The position numbers were made by a program, and so were the translations under genes. The notes under the pieces were generated by a model that saw nothing but the letters and a program-made list of their open reading frames with translations, did no database searches and was not told where the DNA came from. A stretch of 64,000 nt of DNA from Paenibacillus monticola (GTDB lineage: Bacteria; Bacillota; Bacilli; Paenibacillales; Paenibacillaceae). Of this stretch, positions 16,794-24,788 are shown piece by piece. Location: NCBI RefSeq assembly GCF_009664975.1, contig NZ_WJXB01000007.1, forward strand, positions 62,001 to 126,000, in the 5' to 3' direction. The stretch's first letter is position 1. Each line of letters begins with the position of its first letter.

Positions 16794-17618
16794 TCATTTC
16801 ATCATACTCTTCATTTGACCTTCTATCACTCTGTCAAATAATTTGTAAGGAAGCTTTCTAGCAGCTAGTATAATCATTGTTTCCTGAAAACTTGGTTGGT
16901 ATCTTGTTTTCGGTTTTTTGACTTTAATTGATTTAAGAATAAGACTAGCAATCTTATCAGGGGAAGTAGCATAATTATCTGAACTAATCGCTGCAAATCC
17001 TTCTACCAATTTTCGATAGGCAGAGTTGTTAGGTGTAGATTTCTTCATCGTTTCATTTGCCACCTTTTGCCAACCTGTATCTGTACCTCCCGGCTCAATA
17101 ATAATAACATCAATGCCAAATGGTTTTAGCTCATTCCTTAAGGTATCGCTCAAAGTTTCAAGTGCGTGTTTTGAGGCATAATACCAACCTCCAAGTGGAG
17201 AATAAATTTGTCCACCAACCGATGAAACATTTATGATTTTTCCGGACTTTTGTTTGCGCATAATCGGCAGAATCAATTGTGTTAAGTTCATTGCACCAAA
17301 GACGTTAACGTCAAACTGATTTCGAGCTTCCTGTAAGGGTACATCTTCTATAGCTCCAAGAGAACCATATCCTGCGGAGTTTACAATAACATCGATAGAG
17401 GATGATGTAGAACGGACAAAATCGACAAAGTCTTGGTTTGACTTTTCATCGGTGACATCCAGTTTTAGAATTTGAATACCGATTTCTTCTAGATCCCTCA
17501 TTTGTTCAATTCTTCTAGATCCCGCAAAAACCGTGTAACCTACTTTGTTTAAATGAATTGCAGTTGCTTTACCAATACCTGATGAAGCTCCTGTAACGAT
17601 TGCCACTTTTTTATTCAC
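16794..17618 (-). CDS. Short-chain dehydrogenase/reductase
   Basis: This is a 274-residue classical SDR. It has the cofactor motif TGASSGIG at residues 9-16, NSAGYG, catalytic Ser in INVSSVGGQ, and Tyr-x3-Lys in GGWYYASKHALETL, followed by IIEPGGTDTGW. An AGGAG site lies before the ATG. The gene is AT-rich compared with the flanking broken SDR gene at 17684-18494, to which it is only distantly related. The substrate is unknown. It serves as a useful template for what the neighbouring pseudogene has lost. Confidence 0.88.
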   Translation of the reverse strand: MNKKVAIVTGASSGIGKATAIHLNKVGYTVFAGSRRIEQMRDLEEIGIQILKLDVTDEKSNQDFVDFVRSTSSSIDVIVNSAGYGSLGAIEDVPLQEARNQFDVNVFGAMNLTQLILPIMRKQKSGKIINVSSVGGQIYSPLGGWYYASKHALETLSDTLRNELKPFGIDVIIIEPGGTDTGWQKVANETMKKSTPNNSAYRKLVEGFAAISSDNYATSPDKIASLILKSIKVKKPKTRYQPSFQETMIILAARKLPYKLFDRVIEGQMKSMMK

Positions 17619-17683
17619 AACATAATCTCCTTAGACGGGACCGGTCAATGGTCCCGTGTCAATTTCGAAATCCCCAAGGGTGG

Positions 17684-18494
17684 TCAGGGAGTCGGCAACG
17701 CCGGCATCGGTCCTTTTTCAGCAAAATCGATCCAATCGGTGACTGCCGACCAACGTTCGGCATCGGCCATCCGTGCCTCTTCGATCTGACGGATCATCTT
17801 GACGGAATTACCACCGAGCAGGATGTGAGCGGGCAAAGTCTCTGCATCGGCAACTTTGAGCACGATCTCGGCGACCTTTTCGGGATCGCCCGGTTCGTTG
17901 CCCCAATAGGATTCAAGCTGCTCTAGAACTTTGCCAATGGATTCTTGATATTCGGGCAGCATGGAGGGACGATTGTCGAATGCGCGTCTGCCCCAATTGG
18001 TACGCATGCCGCCGGGTTCGAGGGCGGTCATCTTGACCCCGAACGGGGCAATCTCCGCTGCGACCGCCTCAGTAAATCCGCCCACCGGCTGAGGAAATAT
18101 GAAGGATATGGCCGCTGCGTTGATGCCGCATGATCGGGATAGCTGCACGAGTAAGATTCACAACCCCAAAGAAACAGGTATCAACCAGCTGGCGAAAATC
18201 CTGGGACGTCACCTGCTCGAAAGGCTGGGTATCGCCATAACCAGCATTGTTAACCAGTACATCCAGCCGCCCAAAAGCATCCAATGCGAGCTTTACCGCA
18301 GCCTGTGCTTCTTCCTCAATGGTCACGTCCAGCGTAGCAACGCGGATTTGATCGCCGTATTGCTGAACCAGATCATCCAGCTGTTCGATCTTACGGGCTG
18401 TTGCGACTACTCGTTCGCCCTTGGCAAGCGCCGCTTCCGTAATATTTCGGCCCAGACCGTTTCCGCTTCCCGTAATTAACCACACTTTTGACAT
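17684..18494 (-). pseudogene. SDR gene with deleted catalytic Tyr/Lys segment
   Basis: The 5' part (MSKVWLITGSGNGLGRNITE..., VNNAGYGDTQPFE, SGHILHISSAGGRI) and the 3' part (VGGFTEAVAAEIAPFGVKMT, ALEPGGMRTNWG) belong to one classical SDR but lie in different frames. They share the bases GTGGGCGGATT around 18078-18090. In intact homologues some 15-20 residues, including the YxxxK active site, separate GGRI from VGGFTE. The remaining sequence reads GGRI in one frame and VGGF in the other across the same bases. A deletion between two such repeats explains both the loss and the frameshift. The start at 18494 has AGGGAG upstream. Confidence 0.85.
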
Positions 18495-18692
18495 GTAATT
18501 CACTCCCTTATTTGAGTTCATGTTATTTTACAGGCCTTTATCCGTTGACCTTGTCTTTTATTATAATGAGATTATAATTGAGGAAATAGTCGGATTGCGC
18601 TTGATTATTGCCTAAAACTCCGATGATTTTGATATGGATACCTAAGCCGGAATGTTACTTTGTTGCGCCAGCTTATAGAGAGGAAGACGATT

Positions 18693-19643
18693 ATGCCCCA
18701 GAATACCGAGGAGATTTCAGTTGTTTTACAGCGGTTGCTACACCTTTGCAGTGCATATTCCTTTTCCCCTGGTATCTGCGAAACCGACATTTCGTTTATT
18801 TCGCTACTGAAGGCAGATCGGCCGACCACGATTCAATACGGATTTTTCACGCCAGGGATATGTGTAGTCCTTCAAGGGAACAAAACACTGATTATTCGCA
18901 ATAATACTTACAACTATGGAGCTGGAGATTATATCGCATCCAACCTCGATATGCCGATCAAAGGCCAGGTATCCCAAGCAACGCAGGAAGCGCCGTATAT
19001 AGCGGTCCGGATTGCTTTTACAACTGACGAGATTGCATCCGTTTTTCTGGATGCCAAGCTTAAAGCCTTTGGCGAGAATCAACTGACTGAAGGTGCGTTT
19101 ATTGGTAAGACAGGGATTGAAGTACTGCTAATGCTTGAGCGGTTGCTGCAACTGGCTAACGACAGTGAATCGGCGGCTTTTCTCGTACCTAGCGTTAAGC
19201 GTGAGTTGATTTACCGCCTGTTGACCGATGAGGGGGGCGCGCGCTTCTACAACAACATGCTACTGCATCATGATGCTGCAGGCATCAGCAAGGCTATCCA
19301 TTATGTCAAAGCAAACTATGTACGTCCCCTTACCATAGAGGAGATTGCCCAAGTAGGCAGCATGAGCCCTTCCACCTTGCATCACAAATTCAAAGCTGTC
19401 ACTACACTAAGCCCGATCCAGTATCAGAAGCAACTCCGACTTCAGGAAGCGCGCAGAATTTTGCTTACTGGCGATATTGATGTCACTTCAGCCGCGTTAG
19501 AAGTCGGATACGAAAGTCTGACTCAGTTCAACCGCGAATACAAACGGTTCTTTGGCCTACCACCGCTTAAAGACATTCGTACTATTAGCAACCCTTCCAA
19601 GACAAGCTCACATGAATCTGTTTATGCTGACAAGATATTATAG
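18693..19643 (+). CDS. AraC-family transcriptional regulator
   Basis: This is a 316-residue regulator with an N-terminal AraC_N cupin-like effector domain (FFTPGICVVLQGNKTLIIRN, YIASNLDMPIKGQV). The C-terminal double helix-turn-helix contains YVRPLTIEEIAQVGSMSPST, FKAVTTLSPIQYQKQLRLQE, ARRILLTGDIDVTSAALEVG and FNREYKRFFGLPP. The ATG at 18693 is favoured by a GAGG site nine bases upstream. It is divergent from the broken SDR gene. This AraC-plus-SDR pairing is common, so it may have lost its target. Confidence 0.87.
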   Translation: MPQNTEEISVVLQRLLHLCSAYSFSPGICETDISFISLLKADRPTTIQYGFFTPGICVVLQGNKTLIIRNNTYNYGAGDYIASNLDMPIKGQVSQATQEAPYIAVRIAFTTDEIASVFLDAKLKAFGENQLTEGAFIGKTGIEVLLMLERLLQLANDSESAAFLVPSVKRELIYRLLTDEGGARFYNNMLLHHDAAGISKAIHYVKANYVRPLTIEEIAQVGSMSPSTLHHKFKAVTTLSPIQYQKQLRLQEARRILLTGDIDVTSAALEVGYESLTQFNREYKRFFGLPPLKDIRTISNPSKTSSHESVYADKIL

Positions 19644-19730
19644 CAGTAGGAACATATCAATTTGGACAACCCGTAAATAGGGAAGTCCAACATTTGCTGA
19701 TACGCAACATGATGACACTGAAGCCATAAC

Positions 19731-19771
19731 AAAAAGACTAACCCAAGTAATTTCTGGAATAGTCTTTTTTG
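19731..19771 (+). terminator. Terminator after AraC-type gene
   Basis: AAAAAGACTA (19731-19740) pairs with TAGTCTTTTT (19760-19769), followed by a further T. It can act in both directions. Confidence 0.7.
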
Positions 19772-19859
19772 GCCTTATAACCTATTTGTCTCATATATAC
19801 ATTGAAATTACTCTTCCTTCACCTTGAGACGTGCCGTCAGTTTCCTCTTACTCCAAAGT

Positions 19860-20825
19860 TCAGCTTGGTTTGCCCCATTTGCTTCTTATATTCTCCGCCT
19901 CTCTAACCATTCGTTCTATTAAGTCTGAGACGGTTGGAACATCTTTAATTAGACCAGCTACCTGACCTGTCCATCCGAATCCTTCTTCCATGGAGCCATC
20001 ATGAATCAGGCGTTTGTTGGCTTTCCCGCTGATTTGGTTTGTAATTGCTTCATGGCCTGGTGCGGCCAGTTCCCTTTTCAGAATCTTCTCAGTTAAGGGG
20101 CTTCTGAGCGCTCTGGCAGGCTGGCCTATGGAACGTTTGAGCACAATGGTATCTGAGCATCCCGCCTCAAGCAGCGCATTCTTATAGACGATCGAAGCGT
20201 TCCTGCACTCGCGGGTTGCGATAAACCTCGTCCCCATCTGGATTCCCTCAGCACCGAGAGCATGGGCAGCCATCCAGCCACGGCCATCCCCGATTCCTCC
20301 CGAGGCGATGACAGGTATTCGAACCGCATCGACAACTTCCGGAACAAGCACGATCGTTCCTACCTCGTCACGGCCGACGTGGCCCCCTCCCTCATATCCG
20401 ACCACAATGACCGCAGAAGCACCGAGCAGTTCTGCTTTTTGCGCTTGTGCACGGGACGAGACCAGCACCAGGGTATGAATCGGCGTAGAACTCAGCAGCT
20501 CCAATATAGGTGTTGGATTACCGCCTGTAATCGTAACCGCAGGTAATTCCTCTTCCATAGCTACCTGAACCATCTGCAGCTGGTCACTACGGAACATGCC
20601 AATAGAAAAGTTAACACCAAAAGGTTTGTCGGTTAACACTCGTACACGCCGGATTTCCCTCCGCAAAGCCTGGGCATCCGGGAGGCTCATCGCCGTAATC
20701 TGGCCGAAACCACCGGCATTGGAAACAGCCGCTGCAAGTTCGGCGTAAGCCAGATAAGCCAGTCCGCCTTGAAGGATTGGATACTGGATCTTCAGCAGTT
20801 CGGTTATTCTGGTATTCCAATTCAT
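19860..20825 (-). CDS. NPD/FabK-family flavoenzyme (nitronate monooxygenase or enoyl reductase)
   Basis: This is a 321-residue FMN-binding TIM barrel of the 2-nitropropane-dioxygenase family. It shows YPILQGGLAYLAYAELAAAV, NAGGFGQIT, GVNFSIGMFRS, the catalytic-His loop YEGGGHVGRDE, and the phosphate-binding IPVIASGGIGDGRG and MGTRFIA. The same family holds nitronate monooxygenases and the FabK enoyl-ACP reductases, and these motifs do not separate them. GGAGG stands before the ATG. The gene follows ecfT by 40 bases, without a visible terminator, as the last gene of the BirA-controlled operon. In that context an enoyl-thioester reductase role is attractive but unproven. Confidence 0.85.
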   Translation of the reverse strand: MNWNTRITELLKIQYPILQGGLAYLAYAELAAAVSNAGGFGQITAMSLPDAQALRREIRRVRVLTDKPFGVNFSIGMFRSDQLQMVQVAMEEELPAVTITGGNPTPILELLSSTPIHTLVLVSSRAQAQKAELLGASAVIVVGYEGGGHVGRDEVGTIVLVPEVVDAVRIPVIASGGIGDGRGWMAAHALGAEGIQMGTRFIATRECRNASIVYKNALLEAGCSDTIVLKRSIGQPARALRSPLTEKILKRELAAPGHEAITNQISGKANKRLIHDGSMEEGFGWTGQVAGLIKDVPTVSDLIERMVREAENIRSKWGKPS

Positions 20826-20865
20826 ATCTAATCCTCCGATAAGGTGATCAATTTCGATAACTACG

Positions 20866-21612
20866 CTATAGGTAAAGGATCAGTAGAACAAATGCGAGCA
20901 TTAATCCACCAGCTGCATGATCCATTCGCGTAAATTTCAGTATCCTATATGTAGTCCGGCCCTTTCCGTTCCCGTAAGCTCTTGCATCAATCGTCATAGC
21001 CAGCTGCTCCGCCCGTTGAATCGTCGTTATGAGCAGCGGAACCACTAACAACAAATAGGCATATACCTGCCTATGACCTTTAGTGGACTTGATATCATAT
21101 CCTCTGGCCTTTTGGGCCAGAAGAATGCGGTCCAGTTCCTGGGTAATCGTTGGGATGAAGCGGATTGCAATCATTAGCATCAGTGCAAAAGCTTCTACCG
21201 GAACCCCAAAGCGGGATAACGGCTTAAACAGTTGTTCCAGACCTTTTGCCAGATCCAACGGTTTTGTTGTCAATGTCAGGACCGATGCAAGCGAAACAAG
21301 CAATAGAATACGCCAGACAACGAAGGCTCCGCTTTCTATCCCGTCTTGGGTGACTAAGAGATGATAGACAAAGGTAAAGGACAAGATGAAAAGAATTGGT
21401 TGTAATCCTCTAAAAAACTTACGAACCGGAACTCTGGACAACAGCAGTTGTCCTCCCACCAGGACTGTCGCCGCAACATATCCGCCAAAGGTTTGGAGTG
21501 TAAGACAGCAAAGTGTGAAAGCAAGGACACTTAACAGCTTGGTTCGGGGGTCAAGCCGGTGGATACTCGAGTCTGAATTGATATACTGTCCCCATATGAT
21601 ATTATCCTTCAT
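20866..21612 (-). CDS. ecfT: ECF transporter transmembrane subunit EcfT
   Basis: This is a 248-residue energy-coupling-factor scaffold. It has about five to six hydrophobic helices (LLSVLAFTLCCLTLQTFGGY, PILFILSFTFVYHLLVT, LLVVPLLITTIQRAEQL). The two Ala-Arg coupling motifs that bind the ATPases are seen as LAQKARGYD and IDARAYGN. It overlaps ecfA2 by 11 bases. With BioY encoded at the head of the same operon, it likely forms a dedicated biotin importer rather than the shared housekeeping module. Confidence 0.93.
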   Translation of the reverse strand: MKDNIIWGQYINSDSSIHRLDPRTKLLSVLAFTLCCLTLQTFGGYVAATVLVGGQLLLSRVPVRKFFRGLQPILFILSFTFVYHLLVTQDGIESGAFVVWRILLLVSLASVLTLTTKPLDLAKGLEQLFKPLSRFGVPVEAFALMLMIAIRFIPTITQELDRILLAQKARGYDIKSTKGHRQVYAYLLLVVPLLITTIQRAEQLAMTIDARAYGNGKGRTTYRILKFTRMDHAAGGLMLAFVLLILYL

Positions 21613-22462
21613 TTTGGAGACCTCTTGACTGCCAGGCTAACCTCACCTGCTGCATAATATCTTCTTCCCTGCAGCTTGCTGGCTCAAGAATCCGGCCGGA
21701 TAACGCCTCAATCATTCTTAGGAGCTGAATAGGCTCCGGTAAAGGCAGTCCGGCTTGCTCCATGAGCGCTGTACGCTGCAAAAAAAGTTCATTCGCATCC
21801 AAATGTGCCAATAAACGCCCTTTTTTAAAGATCATCACCTCGTCCGAATATTCGGCAACATCCTCGAGCTGATGCGAGATGAACAGCACCGTCCGCTTCT
21901 TCTCCCTCTGCCATGCTTTGAGCTGCTTCAGCAGCGCTATTCGGTTAACGGGATCAAGTCCGGCTGTCGGCTCATCGAGAATCAGCAGCTCAGGCTCGGC
22001 AATCAGTACGGAAGCAATAGCGACAAGCCGTTTAAGTCCCCCGCTAAGCTGGAATGGGTTCTCCTGGAGAAGCTTTTCGGAGAGTCCGATCTGTCCCATA
22101 ACCATCTTGAGGGCTACCTCCAGCCTTTCTGGTGATTCCCCCTTCATTTTGGGAGCAAAGGTTAGTTCTTTATAAACCGTCGATTCGAAAATCTGGTGCT
22201 CTGGATACTGAAATACATAACCGATTTGCGGAACGATCTTCATTTTTCCTTTACCGTCCCTCGGCAGAGGCTGCCGATTATGCGTATATTTGCCTCTATA
22301 GAAAGGAATCAAACCTTTAATCACCTGAGCAAAGGTGGACTTTCCGGCTCCGGTTTGGCCAATGATCGAAATCCATTTCCCCTCCTGAAGGGTACAGCTT
22401 ATCGATTCCAGAATTTCTTCGCCGTTTATCCTTACACTTACGTCATTCAACTCATAGTCCAT
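21602..22462 (-). CDS. ecfA2: ECF transporter ATPase EcfA2
   Basis: This is a 286-residue ABC ATPase. It has Walker A (GQTGAGKST), a Q-loop within GYVFQYPEHQIFEST, the signature LSGGLKRLVAIA, Walker B (ELLILDEPTAGLDP) and a switch His (FISHQLED). FQYPEHQ is typical of EcfA2. The ATG at 22462 overlaps the last codons of ecfA1. An upstream in-frame start would extend further into ecfA1 without a better ribosome binding site. It pairs with EcfA1 to drive EcfT and BioY. Confidence 0.92.
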   Translation of the reverse strand: MDYELNDVSVRINGEEILESISCTLQEGKWISIIGQTGAGKSTFAQVIKGLIPFYRGKYTHNRQPLPRDGKGKMKIVPQIGYVFQYPEHQIFESTVYKELTFAPKMKGESPERLEVALKMVMGQIGLSEKLLQENPFQLSGGLKRLVAIASVLIAEPELLILDEPTAGLDPVNRIALLKQLKAWQREKKRTVLFISHQLEDVAEYSDEVMIFKKGRLLAHLDANELFLQRTALMEQAGLPLPEPIQLLRMIEALSGRILEPASCREEDIMQQVRLAWQSRGLQNEG

Positions 22463-23247
22463 AAGCTGGTGATCGTCTCCTTCCAGTCCACGCACAAAGG
22501 GGCGTTTATCCCAAGCGCTTGATGCAGTCTTACCGCAAAAGGAAGCGTGAGCTGATGCTCGGTTATGGATACGCTGCTGAACAAGGCGGACGGTGGTCCG
22601 TCAAAAGCCATTTCTCCTTTGCTTAGAAGCAGAACGCGGTCAGCTGAAAGAATCTCTTCCATATGATGAGTGATATGAATGATCGTCAGGCCTTGCTGGT
22701 GAAGGGTATGCATCACATCAAGGATGTCTCTTCTCCCCTGCGGATCCAGCATGGAGGTCGCTTCATCAAAAATCATAATGGAAGGTTCCATCGCCACAAC
22801 GGCCGCAATCGCAACCCGCTGTTTCTGACCGCCTGACAATTGATGCGGCATTGCTTTCGCATAATCCTCCATATGAACGGCTTGTAGTGCCTTGTTCACC
22901 CGATGTGCCATTTCATCTCTGGGTACGCGCAAATTCTCTAGTCCGAAGACGACTTCATCCAGAACAGATGTCGTGATGAATTGATCGTCAGGATTTTGAA
23001 AAACCAGTCCGACCCGCTCACGAATCCTCCCGAGATCATCAGGGTTCAGGGTATTCAAATGCTCCAGCTTTACTTGTCCTTCTCTTGGCTGCAGCAGTCC
23101 GTTCATTAACTTGGCGAGCGTGGATTTACCGCTTCCGTTCCCTCCAATGATGGAAATGAATTCGCCTTGGTGAATTTCGAAGCTAAGCTGCTGGAGAACG
23201 GGATGCTCTCGCCGGTAATGATAATCAACTTGATCAAAAACAAGCAT
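22447..23247 (-). CDS. ecfA1: ECF transporter ATPase EcfA1
   Basis: This is a 266-residue ABC ATPase. It has Walker A (GGNGSGKST), FQNPDDQFITTSV typical of EcfA1, the signature LSGGQKQRVAIA, Walker B (IMIFDEATSMLDP) and an H-loop (HITHHMEE). The ATG at 23247 is preferred over one nine bases upstream because the AAGGAG site lies ten bases before it. The gene begins inside the end of the reductase gene, a sign of translational coupling. Confidence 0.93.
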   Translation of the reverse strand: MLVFDQVDYHYRREHPVLQQLSFEIHQGEFISIIGGNGSGKSTLAKLMNGLLQPREGQVKLEHLNTLNPDDLGRIRERVGLVFQNPDDQFITTSVLDEVVFGLENLRVPRDEMAHRVNKALQAVHMEDYAKAMPHQLSGGQKQRVAIAAVVAMEPSIMIFDEATSMLDPQGRRDILDVMHTLHQQGLTIIHITHHMEEILSADRVLLLSKGEMAFDGPPSALFSSVSITEHQLTLPFAVRLHQALGINAPLCVDWKETITSLWTMS

Positions 23248-24061
23248 CTTCCTCATGCTCCTTCCATAACTCGAAAAAATCTTCTGCCCCCGAAGTAACA
23301 GGAGTCGAGGGCTGTGGTTTCTGCCAATGTGTAACCTGTCTTCCGTTAATGCCGAACACTTTACCCGTCAGTTCAGGGTCTTGTTGATCCAGAAGCGCAC
23401 GAACGAATCGGGCCACATCATCGGCTTCTCCGAGCTTCCATGCATCCGGGAACGGCTCATTACGTTGTGCGTATTTTTCTTTCAGATGTTGAATAATCGG
23501 CCCGGTCATGTCGGTCACAGCGGCGGGAGCAATGCCATTGACCCTGATCCGTTTGGGTTTCAGTTCATCGGCAAGCGTCCACAGCATCCCGAGAAGCCCA
23601 GCCTTGGCAGCGCTATAATTGACCTGTCCCTTCGATCCGGCGAGTCCCGCGGTTGAGGTCATCAACACAATATCGCCTCCGTGCTGGCTCAGATGAGCTA
23701 AAGCCCGCTGAATGCAGTAGAAAGCTCCGTGCAAATGAACGTCCAATACGGCCTGCCACTCCAGATCACTCATGAATTCGCATTTGCGGTCCTTAATGAT
23801 CCCGGCGTTATGAATTAAAATCTCCAAAGAACCCATCTTGTCGATCAATTCGTCCATCATCGCAGTAACCGCAGCAGGATCAGCGACATTGGCACAGAAG
23901 CCTTCCGCCCGGCCACCTGTCCGGCGAATATTCTCAACTACTTGCCTAATACTCTCACCATGCAAGCCATTAACGGCGACTTGATAACCGCAGCGCCCCA
24001 GCTCTATGGCTATACTGCGCCCGATCCCCCTGGTTGCCCCAGTAATCAGTACAGTTTTCAT
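23234..24061 (-). CDS. FabG-like 3-oxoacyl reductase (SDR)
   Basis: This is a 275-residue classical SDR. It shows GATRGIGRSIA at the N-terminus, HNAGIIKD, catalytic Ser in VLMTSTAGLAG, Tyr-x3-Lys in VNYSAAKAGLLG, and RVNGIAPAAVTDMT, most like FabG/PhaB 3-oxoacyl reductases. It overlaps the dehydratase gene in an ATGA arrangement and runs into ecfA1. Placed between thiolase/dehydratase genes and the biotin transporter, it likely reduces a 3-oxoacyl-CoA in the same pathway. The extra C-terminal tail (about 30 residues) is unusual. Confidence 0.88.
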   Translation of the reverse strand: MKTVLITGATRGIGRSIAIELGRCGYQVAVNGLHGESIRQVVENIRRTGGRAEGFCANVADPAAVTAMMDELIDKMGSLEILIHNAGIIKDRKCEFMSDLEWQAVLDVHLHGAFYCIQRALAHLSQHGGDIVLMTSTAGLAGSKGQVNYSAAKAGLLGMLWTLADELKPKRIRVNGIAPAAVTDMTGPIIQHLKEKYAQRNEPFPDAWKLGEADDVARFVRALLDQQDPELTGKVFGINGRQVTHWQKPQPSTPVTSGAEDFFELWKEHEEDACF

Positions 24062-24411
24062 ATATCGGCAATCCCTTCTATAACGCTAAAAGAACCTTTA
24101 GCGATGATTTCTCCGTGCTCCGACGTGACCATTACCTGGATTTGATCATCGTTCCAAGCGTTATACCGGAAGCATATGGTCGAGCCTTGAACACACGGTT
24201 TTTCAAACCTCATGCTAAAGGATTGAATCCAATGAGAACGATGTTCTTTCATATATAGAGACTGCGCTAGCCCCATGATGTACATTCCATGTGCTATGGG
24301 GGCTTCGAAGCCCGCCTTTCTTGCAGCGGCGGTATTCAGATGAATGGCAGCCTCATCCTTGGTGACAGAAGCATATTGCCGGATGTCCGCCGCAGAGATT
24401 TTGATGATCAT
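24058..24411 (-). CDS. MaoC-like hydratase subunit with catalytic dyad
   Basis: This is a 117-residue single hot-dog domain. The Asp-x4-His dyad of R-specific enoyl-CoA hydratases is seen in TKDEAAIHLN. It is followed by AGFEAPIAHGMYIMGLAQSL, which forms the central helix and oxyanion region. It overlaps both neighbours by four bases (ATGA). The preceding gene encodes a second hot-dog protein without the dyad. Together they resemble the HadA/HadB-type heterodimer of mycobacteria, in which only one subunit is catalytic. The likely reaction is dehydration of (R)-3-hydroxyacyl thioesters. Confidence 0.85.
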   Translation of the reverse strand: MIIKISAADIRQYASVTKDEAAIHLNTAAARKAGFEAPIAHGMYIMGLAQSLYMKEHRSHWIQSFSMRFEKPCVQGSTICFRYNAWNDDQIQVMVTSEHGEIIAKGSFSVIEGIADI

Positions 24412-24788
24412 TTCATTTCACCTATCCCGATCAAGATGGTTTCCGCTTCAGCTATGGGGTTGTCCTGGTAATAGCAGATAAGAGAATGGGTATATAAGGT
24501 CAGCACACCCTGCCTGCCGTTTTTCGGCTCAGCCATAAGCAAGGATAGTTCGCAATTCAGGTCCATACCGGCCATCAGCGGCGCATGATAATAAAACTTC
24601 TGCGTTCCGTGAATCATTGTTGTCTCCTCATGGAGCCAAGGAGCATCCTCCATTGTCCAGAATGTTACTGGCATCGTTGAAGGAGCAACGGCAACTCCCC
24701 CTATTCTCTGCACAGGTGAATGTATGCTGCTTGCATACTGCACAATACTATCCGGTGTGAGCTGAATCTGAAACCGGATGCTATTCAT
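24408..24788 (-). CDS. MaoC N-terminal-like hot-dog subunit without catalytic dyad
   Basis: This is a 126-residue protein resembling the N-terminal half of double-hot-dog dehydratases. It has FQIQLTPDSIVQYASSIHSP, then PSTMPVTFWTMED, MIHGTQKFYYHAPLMAGMD and CYYQDNPIAEAETILIG. The place where the partner has DEAAIH reads SPVQRI here, so it lacks the dyad. It is best seen as the structural or substrate-binding half of a HadAB-like dehydratase formed with the next gene product. It is translationally coupled on both sides. Confidence 0.78.
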   Translation of the reverse strand: MNSIRFQIQLTPDSIVQYASSIHSPVQRIGGVAVAPSTMPVTFWTMEDAPWLHEETTMIHGTQKFYYHAPLMAGMDLNCELSLLMAEPKNGRQGVLTLYTHSLICYYQDNPIAEAETILIGIGEMK

